Shown piece after piece: positions 1-9,200 of a stretch of 27,196 nucleotides of DNA. A model generated the notes under the pieces. The model worked only from the letters and a program-made list of their open reading frames with translations. It searched no databases and was not told the origin of the DNA. This stretch comes from an uncultured Actinomycetes bacterium (GTDB taxonomy: Bacteria > Actinomycetota > Actinomycetes > Mycobacteriales > Mycobacteriaceae). Positions within the stretch are counted from its first letter, which is position 1, and the number at the start of each line of letters is the position of its first letter. A program made the position numbers and the translations under genes. The stretch lies in the NCBI GenBank assembly GCA_903911165.1, contig CAIWCQ010000161.1, forward strand, positions 1-27,196, read 5' to 3'.

Positions 1-1365
1 CAGCACCACGGCGACCAGGACCGCCTGACCGCCGGAGAGATTGATGATCTGAGTTGAAATGATCTCTCCCAGACCACTTTTCACGACAATCGTGCCCAGC
101 CCGATAGACCCCGCGATGATCGCCAGGATGTTCCAGTTAAGCGCACGCGCCGCCGATCGGGGTGTGAGCACCCGGGTCAACACCATCAGGGTGGCGCCGG
201 CAACCGCGATCAGCTCCACCGGTGCCAGCCCAAAGGAACTCGAGAGGATGACGGCCAGCAAAATGGCCAGCGCGGCCGCGGTCTTGCCGGTCTGCGGTGC
301 CTTGCCGGCCACTTTCTGCCACAGCCCCACCACCGAGTGATCAGTGAACACATCGGCGGACGGCGCCGACACCAGACACCTGTCGCCAGGCTTGGCCACG
401 GTCTTGCGCAACGACCGCGTGGTCTCCGCGGCCACCACCATGATGTCGTCGTCCTCTTGGAGTTCCTGTATCGCCGTCGGCTCGTCGCTCGAGACCGACA
501 CCAGGAACAGATCCTGGCGGGCCAGGCCGAAACGGGGACTGCCCCAGAGCATTCGGACACCGTCCTCGGTGGCGCGGTAGGACAGGACGTCACCGGCCTG
601 AAGTTGAGTGTCGACGGCCACCTTCTGTCCGGCGCGCCGCACTGTGATCAGTTCGAACTCCGATGTGTTCGCGATGCCCAGCTCGCCGGCTGTTCGGCCG
701 ATGCTGTTGGCGATGTCCGAGAGCGGGATCTCGGCGCGCCAGGACAACTCCCGGTGGGGCGCCTCGGTATGGCCGCGCTTCAACAGCGGCGCGGTCAGCA
801 ACAGCACCGCCCAGCCGGCCAGGGCCACCGGTACGGCGATCGGCACGAAGGAGAACATCGATAGGTTGACGCCGTAGGTCTTGGCGATCCCGGCGATCAG
901 CAGATTGGAACTCGTTCCAATGAGCGTGGCTGAGCCGGCCAGGGTGGTGGCGTGCGCGATCGGCAGCAGCACCGCGCGGGCCGGGACGCCGTTGGTCTGC
1001 TCGAGTTCCTTGGTGGCCGGAACGAGCATCGCCATGATCGGGGTGGTGTTGATCAGCGCTGACATCACCCCAACCGGGGGTATCAGCCGCGCCAGTGCCA
1101 ACCGGATCGACGTCACCCCGGACAGCAGGCGGAACGTCACCCGGGAGACCACTCCGGTATAGAAGACACCCTTGGCGATCACCAGCATCGCCGCGATCGT
1201 GATGACGCCGCCGTTGCTCAGCCCGGCGAACAACTCTGCGGGCGTCGCGATGCCGATCAGTCCGGCCAGCACCAGGGCGCACACCAACGCCAGCACGGCC
1301 GGTACCCGGCCGCTGACGATCGCGGCGAGCGTGACCACCACGATGATCCCGGCGAGGGCTGGCAT
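1..1365 (-). CDS. SLC13-family permease with TrkA-C (RCK_C) domain, 3' end outside window
   Basis: Membrane anion or organic-acid permease of the SLC13/ArsB-like superfamily; the substrate cannot be told. Reading the minus strand from ATG at 1365 gives 455 codons without a stop up to the window edge, so the C-terminus is missing. It opens directly with hydrophobic segments (MPALAGIIVVVTLAAIVSG). The family hallmark is visible in the first half (INTTPIMAMLVPATKE), followed by a HATTLAGSATLIGTSSN segment. A cytoplasmic stretch around residues 240-350 holds a TrkA-C-like ligand-binding module (GELGIANTSEFELITVRRAG, then QAGDVLSYRA). Further membrane helices follow (AALAILLAVILSSSFGLAPV). TrkA-C modules usually gate transport in response to a small ligand. 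An in-frame stop just upstream (ATGCCACACTGA) excludes an earlier start. It is divergent from the gre-like gene. No clear ribosome-binding site or TANNNT was found for it. Confidence 0.85.
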   Translation of the reverse strand, partial: MPALAGIIVVVTLAAIVSGRVPAVLALVCALVLAGLIGIATPAELFAGLSNGGVITIAAMLVIAKGVFYTGVVSRVTFRLLSGVTSIRLALARLIPPVGVMSALINTTPIMAMLVPATKELEQTNGVPARAVLLPIAHATTLAGSATLIGTSSNLLIAGIAKTYGVNLSMFSFVPIAVPVALAGWAVLLLTAPLLKRGHTEAPHRELSWRAEIPLSDIANSIGRTAGELGIANTSEFELITVRRAGQKVAVDTQLQAGDVLSYRATEDGVRMLWGSPRFGLARQDLFLVSVSSDEPTAIQELQEDDDIMVVAAETTRSLRKTVAKPGDRCLVSAPSADVFTDHSVVGLWQKVAGKAPQTGKTAAALAILLAVILSSSFGLAPVELIAVAGATLMVLTRVLTPRSAARALNWNILAIIAGSIGLGTIVVKSGLGEIISTQIINLSGGQAVLVAVVL

Positions 1366-1387
1366 GGCCGTCAGTGTGGCATGGCGG

Positions 1388-1393
1388 TACTTT
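1388..1393 (+). promoter_or_regulatory. Putative -10 element (TACTTT), leaderless arrangement
   Basis: TACTTT fits the mycobacterial TANNNT -10 pattern. Exactly seven bases separate it from the A of an ATG at 1401, so transcription would start at that ATG. No -35 match is evident, which is common for actinobacterial housekeeping promoters. The same seven-base geometry precedes recC, the GNAT gene and the C39-like gene in this window. Confidence 0.45.
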
Positions 1394-1395
1394 GT

Positions 1396-1441
1396 CGTTC
1401 ATGACCCCAGAGGATGGACGTTCATGACCCGAGAGGATGGA
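1396..1441 (+). repeat. 23-bp tandem duplication spanning the gre-like start codon
   Basis: Two adjacent 23-base copies, 1396-1418 and 1419-1441, differ at a single base (C in copy 1, G in copy 2, thirteenth position). Each carries an ATG and an AGAGGA-type purine run. The AGAGGA of copy 1 lies about nine bases before the ATG of copy 2 (1424) and can act as its ribosome-binding site. Because 23 is not a multiple of three, the ATG of copy 1 is out of frame with the downstream gene. Confidence 0.9.
1401..1427 (+). CDS. Putative leaderless 8-codon upstream ORF
   Basis: ATG at 1401 opens an eight-residue peptide, MTPEDGRS. Its TGA (1425-1427) overlaps the ATG of the gre-like gene (1424) as ATGA. 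If the promoter at 1388 is real, this ATG is the first triplet of the mRNA and would be translated leaderlessly, with the downstream gene reached by coupling or reinitiation. The peptide matches the first residues of the downstream protein (MTREDG) because both come from the 23-bp duplication. No conservation evidence is available, so this is an inference from position and geometry. Confidence 0.35.
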   Translation: MTPEDGRS

Positions 1442-1903
1442 ACAGCCAGCTTCGCCGGGCATGAACACGCTCGCCTCGAAACGGAACTGGCCGAACTGCG
1501 CCGGCGCCGCGATCAGATGCGTGCCGAACGCGCCGAAGACCCGGAGAGCGTCGGGGATCGCGGTGACGCCGCCGACGCGCTGCAGCGCGGGGAGGACCTC
1601 GCCGGGATCGAAGAACAGATTGGCCGGTTGAGTTGGATCCTGGCCGGCGGCAATGCCGACGTCGAGGGCCAACTGCCCAACGGCACTCTGGTCACGCTGC
1701 GCTTTCCCGATGATGGCGAAGACGTCCGCATGCGGGTGGTCAACTACATCGAACAGACTCCGGCCGGCGCCGAGGACACCACGCTGACCGCGGACAGCCC
1801 GCTGGGATTGGCGTTGGTCGGACACAAGTCCGGCGACCGGATCACCTATCAGACCTCCCGGGGTGAGCTGCAGGTGGCGTTGCTGGCGATCGAACTGCCC
1901 TGA
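1424..1903 (+). CDS. GreA/GreB-family transcription factor homologue (Gfh-like)
   Basis: 159-residue protein with the two-part Gre layout. The N-terminal half is a charged coiled coil (LETELAELRRRRDQMRAE ... GIEEQIGRLSWIL). The C-terminal half, from about residue 75, is FKBP-like (ADVEGQLPNGTLVTLRF ... DSPLGLALVGHKSGD). Gre factors insert the coiled coil into the RNA polymerase secondary channel and use acidic residues at its tip. Here the tip reads GDRGDAAD, with D45 and D48 where classical GreA has Asp and Glu, so acidity is kept although the local sequence differs. It may therefore be a cleavage factor or an inhibitory Gre-factor homologue such as M. tuberculosis Rv3788; orthology cannot be settled here. 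ATG 1424 is preferred because AGAGGA lies about nine bases upstream; longer in-frame starts would run into the divergent permease gene. It overlaps the next gene as TGATG. Confidence 0.82.
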   Translation: MTREDGTASFAGHEHARLETELAELRRRRDQMRAERAEDPESVGDRGDAADALQRGEDLAGIEEQIGRLSWILAGGNADVEGQLPNGTLVTLRFPDDGEDVRMRVVNYIEQTPAGAEDTTLTADSPLGLALVGHKSGDRITYQTSRGELQVALLAIELP

Positions 1904-2874
1904 TGCGCGCGATCAGGGTCACCACGCTCGGCGGCCCGGAGTCCCTGGAATTGGTCGACATCGACGAACCCACCGCCGCCGATGGCGTCGTCGTCGACGT
2001 GCACGCGGCCGGTGTCGCTTTTCCGGACGCGCTGCTGACCCGCGGGCTCTATCAGTACCGTCCGGAACTGCCGTTCACCCTCGGCGCCGAGTTGGCTGGC
2101 GTGGTGCGCTCGGCACCGCAGGGCGCAACCGTGAAACCCGGCGACCGCGTGCTCGGCTTGACCATGATCGGCGGAGCCATGGCCGAGACCGCCGTACTGA
2201 GCCCCGACCGGGTGTTCCCGCTGCCCGATGACATCAGCTTCGAGGCCGGTGCTGGACTGTTGTTCAACGATCTGACGGTGTTTTTCGCTCTCACCGCGCG
2301 GGCCCGCCTCGCCAAGGGGGAGACCGTGCTGGTGCACGGGGCCGCTGGCGGTATCGGAACCTCCACGCTGCGGATCGCTCCCGCACTCGGCGCGAGCCGG
2401 GTGATCGCAGTGGTCAGCACCGAGGAGAAGAAAGACGTCGCGCGCGCGGCCGGCGCCACCGACGTCGTATTAGCCGACGGATTCAAGGACGCGGTGGCCG
2501 AACTCACCGGCGGCAAGGGCGTCGACATCGTCATGGACCCGGTGGGCGGCGATCGGTTCACCGACTCGCTGCGCTCGCTTGCGCCCGCGGGCCGGCTGCT
2601 GGTGGTCGGGTTCACCGGCGGCGAGATCCCGACGGTCAAGGTGAACCGCTTGCTGCTCAACAATATCGACGTGGTCGGAGTGGGTTGGGGCGCGTGGACG
2701 CTGACCCACCCCGACTCGCTCGCGCAGCAGTGGAACGGCTTGGCTGGACTGCTGAAGTCCGGAAAGCTCGCCGTTCCACAGCCCGATGTGTATCCGCTTG
2801 ACCGCGCTGCCGAGGCCGTCGCAGCCCTGGAGAACCGCACGGCGAGGGGCAAGGTCGTGGTTCGCGTCCGCTAA
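1903..2874 (+). CDS. NADPH:quinone oxidoreductase-like protein (zinc-free MDR family)
   Basis: 323-residue medium-chain dehydrogenase/reductase of the quinone-oxidoreductase branch, predicted to use NAD(P)H to reduce quinones, enones or similar carbonyl compounds in the cytoplasm. The N-terminal GroES-like part has GGPESLELVDIDEP and FTLGAELAGVV. The Rossmann part has the glycine motif VLVHGAAGGIGTS (residues 142-154) and the late family segment GRLLVVGFTGGEIP. The cysteine and histidine zinc ligands of alcohol dehydrogenases are absent, as expected for this branch. Its ATG overlaps the gre-like stop (TGATG), so the two are probably translationally coupled. A functional link to a transcription factor is not obvious. 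The length is normal for the family. Confidence 0.88.
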   Translation: MRAIRVTTLGGPESLELVDIDEPTAADGVVVDVHAAGVAFPDALLTRGLYQYRPELPFTLGAELAGVVRSAPQGATVKPGDRVLGLTMIGGAMAETAVLSPDRVFPLPDDISFEAGAGLLFNDLTVFFALTARARLAKGETVLVHGAAGGIGTSTLRIAPALGASRVIAVVSTEEKKDVARAAGATDVVLADGFKDAVAELTGGKGVDIVMDPVGGDRFTDSLRSLAPAGRLLVVGFTGGEIPTVKVNRLLLNNIDVVGVGWGAWTLTHPDSLAQQWNGLAGLLKSGKLAVPQPDVYPLDRAAEAVAALENRTARGKVVVRVR

Positions 2875-2900
2875 GGCCCGACGCTGTCGGTAGCCCGGTC

Positions 2901-2906
2901 TAGGTT
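2901..2906 (+). promoter_or_regulatory. Putative -10 element (TAGGTT) for a leaderless recCBD transcript
   Basis: TAGGTT matches TANNNT and lies exactly seven bases before ATG 2914. This predicts that the recC message starts at its initiator A. It argues against the in-frame TTG 2905 and GTG 2908 starts, and for recCBD having its own promoter despite lying only 39 nt behind the co-directional oxidoreductase gene. Confidence 0.5.
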
Positions 2907-2913
2907 GGTGGCG

Positions 2914-5900
2914 ATGGCCTTCCATATTCACCGCGCCGCGCGCACCGACGTCCTCGCCGACGGCCTCGGCGCTTTGCTCGCCACCCCGCCGCCGGATCCG
3001 TTCGCCAAGGACCTCGTGATGGTGCCCGCGCGCGGTGTCGAACGCTGGCTGTCCCAGCGGCTGTCGCACGTCCTGGGCCGAGGAGCGGGCGAGGACGGTG
3101 TGTGCGCCGGGGTGTCCTTCCGGTCACCGGCCTCGCTGATCGCCGAAGTCACCGGCACCCGGGACCATGATCCGTGGTCACCGGATGCCATGACCTGGCC
3201 CCTTCTGGAGGTGATCGATACCCACCTGGACGAGCCGTGGTGCCATACGCTGGCGGTCCATCTCGGCCGGTTCGCCGTTGATGAGGAAAAGGAACTGCGG
3301 CAGGGCCGCCGCTACGCGGTGACCCGGCGCCTGGCCGGACTGTTCGCCTCCTACGCCCGCCAGCGCCCCGGACTGCTGGCCGACTGGCTTGCCGGCGACA
3401 CCGGAGACCTTGCCGACGATCTGGCTTGGCAGCCGGAGCTGTGGAACCGGCTCGTCGCCGTGATGGGGGTCGATCCGCCTCATGTTCGGCACGCCAAAAC
3501 GGTTGCCCAGCTCCGCCAATCGCCCTGCGAGCTACCCGCGCGGCTGTCGCTGTTCGGCCACACCAGGCTGCCGGCCACCGATATCGAACTGCTGGAGGCG
3601 CTGGGCACCCATCACGAACTGCACCTGTGGCTGCCGCACCCGAGCGCGCAGGCGTGGGCGGCGCTTGCCGATCTGCGCGGGATCGTGCCCCGACGCGACG
3701 ATGAGAGCCATCGCCGCATCGGGCACCCATTGCTGGCCACCCTGGGCCGCGACTTGCGAGAGTTGCAACGCAGCATGCCGGCCGCTCCGGCATGCGATGA
3801 ATCCCTTTCCGGCGCAGATCATCCGGATACGCTGCTGGGCTGGTTGCAGTCCGACATCGCCGCCAATGCGGTGCGTGCGCACGGTCGGATTCTGGCCGCC
3901 GGCGACCGGTCCGTTCAGGTGCACAGCTGCCACGGTCCGGCCCGGCAGGTCGACGTGCTGCGGGAGGTATTGCTGGGCCTGCTCGCCGACGACGAGACTT
4001 TGGAACCGCGCGACATTCTGGTGATGTGCCCGGACATCGAGACCTACGCGCCGCTGATCGCCGCGAACTTCGGGTTGGGGGAAGTGGTGTCCGGTGGGCA
4101 TCCCGCGCATCGGCTTCGGGTCCGACTGGCCGACCGTTCGCTGGTGCAGACCAACCCCCTGCTGGCGGTGGCCTCCCAACTGCTCACCCTGGCCGGCAGC
4201 CGGGTCACCGCCACCGAGGTGCTTGACCTGGCCCAGTCCGCGCCGGTGCGGGCCCGGTTCGGCTTCACCGACGACGATCTGGAAAGCATCACCGACTGGG
4301 TGCGTGAGGCGAATATCCGATGGGGGTTCGATCAGGAGCACCGCGCGCCCTACGGGGTCGACTTCGTCCACAACACTTGGAAGTTCGGTCTTGATCGGGT
4401 GCTGGCCGGAGTGGCGCTATCGGAGGATTCCCAGAATTGGATCGACAACACGCTGCCACTTGACGATGTCGGAAGCAACAGCGTCGAACTGGCCGGCCGC
4501 CTCACCGAATTCGTCGACCGGTTGCAGCAAGCGGTCGATTCGCTGAGCGGCACGCGATCACTGCGGGACTGGCTCACCGCCCTGGTCGACGGCATCACCG
4601 CGATCACCCGAATCGACGATGCCGACGCGTGGCAGGCCAGCCAGATGCAGAGAGAGTTCAACGACGTGTGTGCGCGTGCCGGGTCGCGTGATTCCACGGC
4701 ACTTCGGCTGCCGGACCTGCAGGCGCTACTGGGTCAGCACCTTGCCGGCCGACCCACCCGCGCCAACTTCCGCACCGGGACGTTGACCGTCTGCACCATG
4801 GTGCCGATGCGTTCGGTACCGCACCGGGTGGTGTGCCTGGTCGGATTGGATGACACCGTATTCCCCCGGATCGGCGTCGTCGACGGCGACGACGCATTGG
4901 CGCGCACTGCGTTGACCGGCGAGCGCGACGTCCGCTCCGAGGACCGGCAACTGCTCCTCGACGCCATTGCCGCGACCGTCGACACGCTGGTGATCACCTA
5001 CACCGGTGCCAACGACTACACCGGCCAGCCGCGCCCGCCCGCGGTTCCGCTGGCCGAACTGCTCGATGCACTGGACGCCACGGCTCAGACCCCCTCCCTC
5101 AACCAGAAGGTGCGGGAGAAGATCGTCGTAGCCCATCCGCTGCAACCCTTCGACGCCCGCAACGTCGAGCTGGGCGCGCTCGTGCCGGACATGCCCTTCA
5201 GTTTCGACGCGACCGTGGTGCGCGCGGCGCAGGCTGCCAACGCCGATCGACAGAATCGGCCGGCATTCGTCTCCGGCCCGCTCCCGGACCCTGCTCTGAC
5301 CGACGATGTCGGCCTCGCTGAGCTGCTCGCCTTTTTCAGAGATCCGGTCAAGGGATTCTTTCGGGCGCTGGACTTCACCTTCCCGGCTGACGTCAAGGGT
5401 GTCGACGACGCAATGCCCGTCGAGATCGACAACCTGCAGGAGTGGACCGTCGGGGACCGGATGCTCAGCGACATCCTGCGAGGGATGACTCCCGATCGAG
5501 CCTGTCAGGCGGAGTGGTGCCGCGGGACCCTGCCACCGGGTCGAATCGGTTGGCGTAAGGCCACTGAAATCCGAGACCAGGCGGCGCTGCTGGCAGCCGA
5601 GGCATTGGGGCTGCGTACCGATCCGGCGCGTGCGATCGACGTCGATCTCGACCTCGGCGTCGGCCGACGACTGACCGGAACCGTCTCACCGGTGTTCGGC
5701 AACCGGCTCGTCACGGCGACGTACTCGCGCCTCGACGGCAAGCACCTACTGGCCGCCTGGATCCCGCTGTTGGCGTTGATCGCCTATGTGCCGGAGCGCC
5801 AGTGGTCTGCGGTGTGTATCGGCCGGCCGAAGCGCGGCACTGTTCCTCGGCGCGAACACCTCGGGCATCCGCAGGCGCGCGCGCTGGACGTGCTGGCGGA

Positions 5901-6216
5901 CCTGGTGGCCGTTTACGACGCGGGACGCCGCGAACCGCTGCCGCTGCCGCTGAAGACCTCCTTCGCCTGGGCCGAAGCACGGCACTGCGGCGACGACCCG
6001 GTCGGGGCAGCCAGCCGCCGGTGGCGCTCGGGCAGGTTTCCCGGCGATGACAAGCAGCCGGCGCATGTGCAGGCCTGGGGTAGTGGGTTGGCGCTGTCGG
6101 AACTGATGCAACCGCTGCGCCCTGGCGAGGAACATCCGGGGGAGAACAACCGGCTGGGTGCCTACGCGGCCCGGGTGTGGTTGCCGATGCTGCGAGCCGG
6201 GCAGGGGGAGCGCTGA
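2914..6216 (+). CDS. recC: Exodeoxyribonuclease V subunit gamma, RecC
   Basis: 1,100-residue RecC, the structural subunit of the RecBCD helicase-nuclease that splits the duplex and scans the 3'-ended strand. Diagnostic stretches of actinobacterial RecC are visible: FHIHRAARTDVLADGLGALL at the N-terminus, PARGVERWLSQRLSHVLG, DRSVQVHSCHGPARQVDVLR, QTNPLLAVASQLLTLAGSR, SEDRQLLLDAIAATVDTLVI and DAGRREPLPLPLKTSFAWA near the C-terminus. RecC resembles UvrD-type helicases but lacks a working Walker A motif, and none is seen here. The ATG start agrees with the upstream -10 element and with the N-terminus I recall for M. tuberculosis RecC. The stop overlaps the recB ATG as TGATG. In mycobacteria RecBCD is reported to serve mainly single-strand annealing, with AdnAB doing most end resection. 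Confidence 0.96.
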   Translation: MAFHIHRAARTDVLADGLGALLATPPPDPFAKDLVMVPARGVERWLSQRLSHVLGRGAGEDGVCAGVSFRSPASLIAEVTGTRDHDPWSPDAMTWPLLEVIDTHLDEPWCHTLAVHLGRFAVDEEKELRQGRRYAVTRRLAGLFASYARQRPGLLADWLAGDTGDLADDLAWQPELWNRLVAVMGVDPPHVRHAKTVAQLRQSPCELPARLSLFGHTRLPATDIELLEALGTHHELHLWLPHPSAQAWAALADLRGIVPRRDDESHRRIGHPLLATLGRDLRELQRSMPAAPACDESLSGADHPDTLLGWLQSDIAANAVRAHGRILAAGDRSVQVHSCHGPARQVDVLREVLLGLLADDETLEPRDILVMCPDIETYAPLIAANFGLGEVVSGGHPAHRLRVRLADRSLVQTNPLLAVASQLLTLAGSRVTATEVLDLAQSAPVRARFGFTDDDLESITDWVREANIRWGFDQEHRAPYGVDFVHNTWKFGLDRVLAGVALSEDSQNWIDNTLPLDDVGSNSVELAGRLTEFVDRLQQAVDSLSGTRSLRDWLTALVDGITAITRIDDADAWQASQMQREFNDVCARAGSRDSTALRLPDLQALLGQHLAGRPTRANFRTGTLTVCTMVPMRSVPHRVVCLVGLDDTVFPRIGVVDGDDALARTALTGERDVRSEDRQLLLDAIAATVDTLVITYTGANDYTGQPRPPAVPLAELLDALDATAQTPSLNQKVREKIVVAHPLQPFDARNVELGALVPDMPFSFDATVVRAAQAANADRQNRPAFVSGPLPDPALTDDVGLAELLAFFRDPVKGFFRALDFTFPADVKGVDDAMPVEIDNLQEWTVGDRMLSDILRGMTPDRACQAEWCRGTLPPGRIGWRKATEIRDQAALLAAEALGLRTDPARAIDVDLDLGVGRRLTGTVSPVFGNRLVTATYSRLDGKHLLAAWIPLLALIAYVPERQWSAVCIGRPKRGTVPRREHLGHPQARALDVLADLVAVYDAGRREPLPLPLKTSFAWAEARHCGDDPVGAASRRWRSGRFPGDDKQPAHVQAWGSGLALSELMQPLRPGEEHPGENNRLGAYAARVWLPMLRAGQGER

Positions 6217-9200
6217 TGGAACCGCGCCGTTTCGACCTCCTCGGTGCGCTGCCGGCGCCGGGCACCACCACGGTGCTGGAGGCCAGCGCCGGCACCGGCA
6301 AGACCTTCGCCCTGGCCGGCCTGGTGACCCGCTATATCGCCGAAGGTGCGGCCACGCTGGACCAGATGCTGCTGATCACGTTCGGCCGCGCGGCCACCCA
6401 GGAACTACGAGACCGGGTTCGCCGCCAGATCGCCCACGCCCTGGCGGCCTTCGATGATCCGACCCTCATCGGGCAGAACCAGTTGGTGGCGCACCTCCTC
6501 GCAGGAAGCCCCGAGGAACTCGCGGCGCGCAAGACCCGACTCGGTGATGCACTGGCCGGTTTCGACGCGGCCACCATCGCCACCATCCACCAATTCTGCA
6601 ATATCGTCCTGACGTCGTTGGGCGTGGCCGGAGACGCCGATGCGGGGGTAGAACTGGTCGAGAGCCTCGACGAGTTGGTGACCGAGATTGTCGACGATCT
6701 CTACCTTTCCCGCTTCGGCCGCCTTCGCGAGCCGCCGCCGCTGAGCTACGACCAGGCCCGCGCACTCGCTCGCGAGGTGGTGGCCAACCCGGCGACCGAG
6801 TTGCGACCCACCGACCCCGAACCCGGCACCCCGGCCGCAGTGCGGGTGGATTTCGCCAAAGCCGTGCTTGCCGAGTGCGAAATCCGCAAGCGGCGCCGTC
6901 GCATCCTGGGCTATGACGACTTGCTGACACGCCTGGCCGGCGCCCTCGACGGCGCTGATTCGCCGGCGCGGATGCGGATGAGCCGGCGCTGGCCCATCGT
7001 GATGGTCGATGAGTTTCAGGACACCGACCCGGTGCAGTGGAAGGTGATCGACGACGCCTTCACCGGGGCGTCGACGCTGGTCCTGATCGGCGATCCGAAG
7101 CAGGCGATCTACGCCTTCCGCGGTGGCGACATCGTCACCTACCTCAAGGCTGCGCAGACTGCCGGCGAGAAAAAAACCCTCGGCGTCAATTGGCGCAGTG
7201 ACGCCGAGCTGCTGACCCGGTTACAGGCCGTGCTGCTCGGTGCCGAACTCGGTGATCCACGGATCGTCGTGCACGACGTCGAGGCTCAGAACAAGGGGAG
7301 TCGGCTCGCGGGCGCACCATGCACTGAACCTTTCCGGTTGCGGGTCGTTTCTCGGGAGAAGTTCGGCCGCCGGGGAACTCAGAAGATCCCGATCGACGAC
7401 CTCCGCTCCTATATCGGCAGAGATCTCGCCTCCGAGATCGCCGCGCTGCTGGACAGCCCGGCGACCTTCGACGGCCGTCCGGTCAAGGCCGGTGATATCG
7501 CGGTGATCGTCGAGAAGCGTAAGGATGCTCGCGCGTGTTTCGCCGCCCTGACCGCCGCCGGCATTCCCGCGGTCTACACCGGCGACTCCGACGTGTTCTC
7601 CTCTGAGGCGTGCAGCGACTGGCTCTCGCTGTTGGAGGCATTCGACCAGCCGCACCGCTCGGGCGTGGTTCGGGCAGCCGCCGCCACCATGTTCTTCGGC
7701 CACAGCGCCGAGGATCTAGCCGCTGGCGGTGATGTATTGACCGACAGGGTCGCCGAGACCATTAGGGAATGGGCCGACCACGCCCGATCCAACGGCGTGG
7801 CAGCGGTTTTCGAGTCGGCGCGGCTGGCCGGTATGGCAGATCGGCTGCTGTCGCACCGCGGCGGTGAACGGTATATGACCGATATGGCGCATGCCACACA
7901 GTTGTTGCAGGAGGCCGCTCATCGCGAGCACTATTCGTTGCCCGCGCTTAGGGACTGGCTGCGCAGCCGACGCGAGGAGACCGGTGGCGGTACCGAACGC
8001 AACCGTCGCCTCGACAGTGATGCCGCCGCCGTTCAGGTACTGACCGTGCACGGCAGTAAGGGTCTGGAGTACCCCATCGTGTACCTGCCGTTCGCCTTCA
8101 ACCGCAATGTGGGTGATCGCGACCTGATCCTGTTCCACGATGGAGATCAGCGCTGTCTGCACATCGGCGGTTCCGACAGTCCCGATTACGCCGCGGTCGC
8201 GAGTTTGGGCCGCCGGGAGAGTGCCAGTGACGACAGCCGCCTGATCTACGTGGCGATGACGCGGGCCCAGGTGCAGGTGGTGGCGTGGTGGGCGCCGTCG
8301 CAGGATGAGCCCAATGGCGGCCTGTCGCGTCTGCTGCGTGACCGGCGCCCCGGCGAGTCAACCGTCAAAACGCGCTGCGAACCGGCCGCCGTCACCGACG
8401 ACGAAGCGCGGGAGCGCTTCCGACAGTGGGAGGCCGCCGGTGGACCGGTGGTTGAGGAGGCCGAGATCGGCCCGCTGGTGGATCTGCCCCTCGAGCCGCG
8501 CGCGACCGAGTTGTCGGCCAGACACTTCCACCGCACCATCGACACGACGTGGCGGCGCACGTCCTACTCCGGGTTGGTTCGATCAGCTCAGGAGAATGCC
8601 GGGGTGAGCAGCGAACCCGAGGTGATCGAACTCGACGACGAGGTCGCCGACATCGCTCTGGTGACTCCGCAGATGGAATCGGACGTACCGTCGCCGATGG
8701 CAGACCTGCCGACCGGAGCGAAATTCGGCACCCTGGTCCATGCAGTGCTGGAGACCGCCGACCCGTTTGCCGCGAACCTGACGGACGAACTCCGCACCCA
8801 GATCGACACGCACTCGGTGTGGTGGCCGGTCAACGTCACGACCGACGATCTAGCGTCGGCGTTGGTCCCGATGCATGACACACCGTTGGGGCCGCTGGCC
8901 GACGGACTGACACTGCGTGAGATCGGATTGCCCGATCGTCTGTGCGAGATGGATTTCGAGTTCCCTCTGGCCGGCGGAGACCGCCGGTGGAATGCATCGG
9001 AGGTTCGGTTGGCCGATGTCGGCCGGCTTCTCGGGCAGCATCTGCCGCCGAGCGACCCACTGGCCGCCTACGTCGAACGCCTCACCGATGCATCTCTCGG
9101 TGGCCAGTCGTTGCACGGTTATCTCAGTGGTTCGATCGACGTGGTGCTGCGTATTCCGGACAACTCGGGCATTCCGGACAACTCGGGCATTCCGGACAAC

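Noticed and set aside
590..1825. Long minus-strand ORF (411 codons) across the permease and gre-like genes
   Set aside because: It is a shadow frame: low-complexity Arg/Gly/Asp-rich sequence, overlapping two recognisable genes in other frames.
2905..2913. TTG 2905 or GTG 2908 as the recC start
   Set aside because: The TAGGTT element and family N-terminus both point to ATG 2914; the upstream starts would begin inside or just after the -10.
6177..6215. Longer RecB start inside recC
   Set aside because: ATG 6216 overlaps the recC stop in the usual coupled way and gives the conserved RecB N-terminus; the extra residues are recC shadow.
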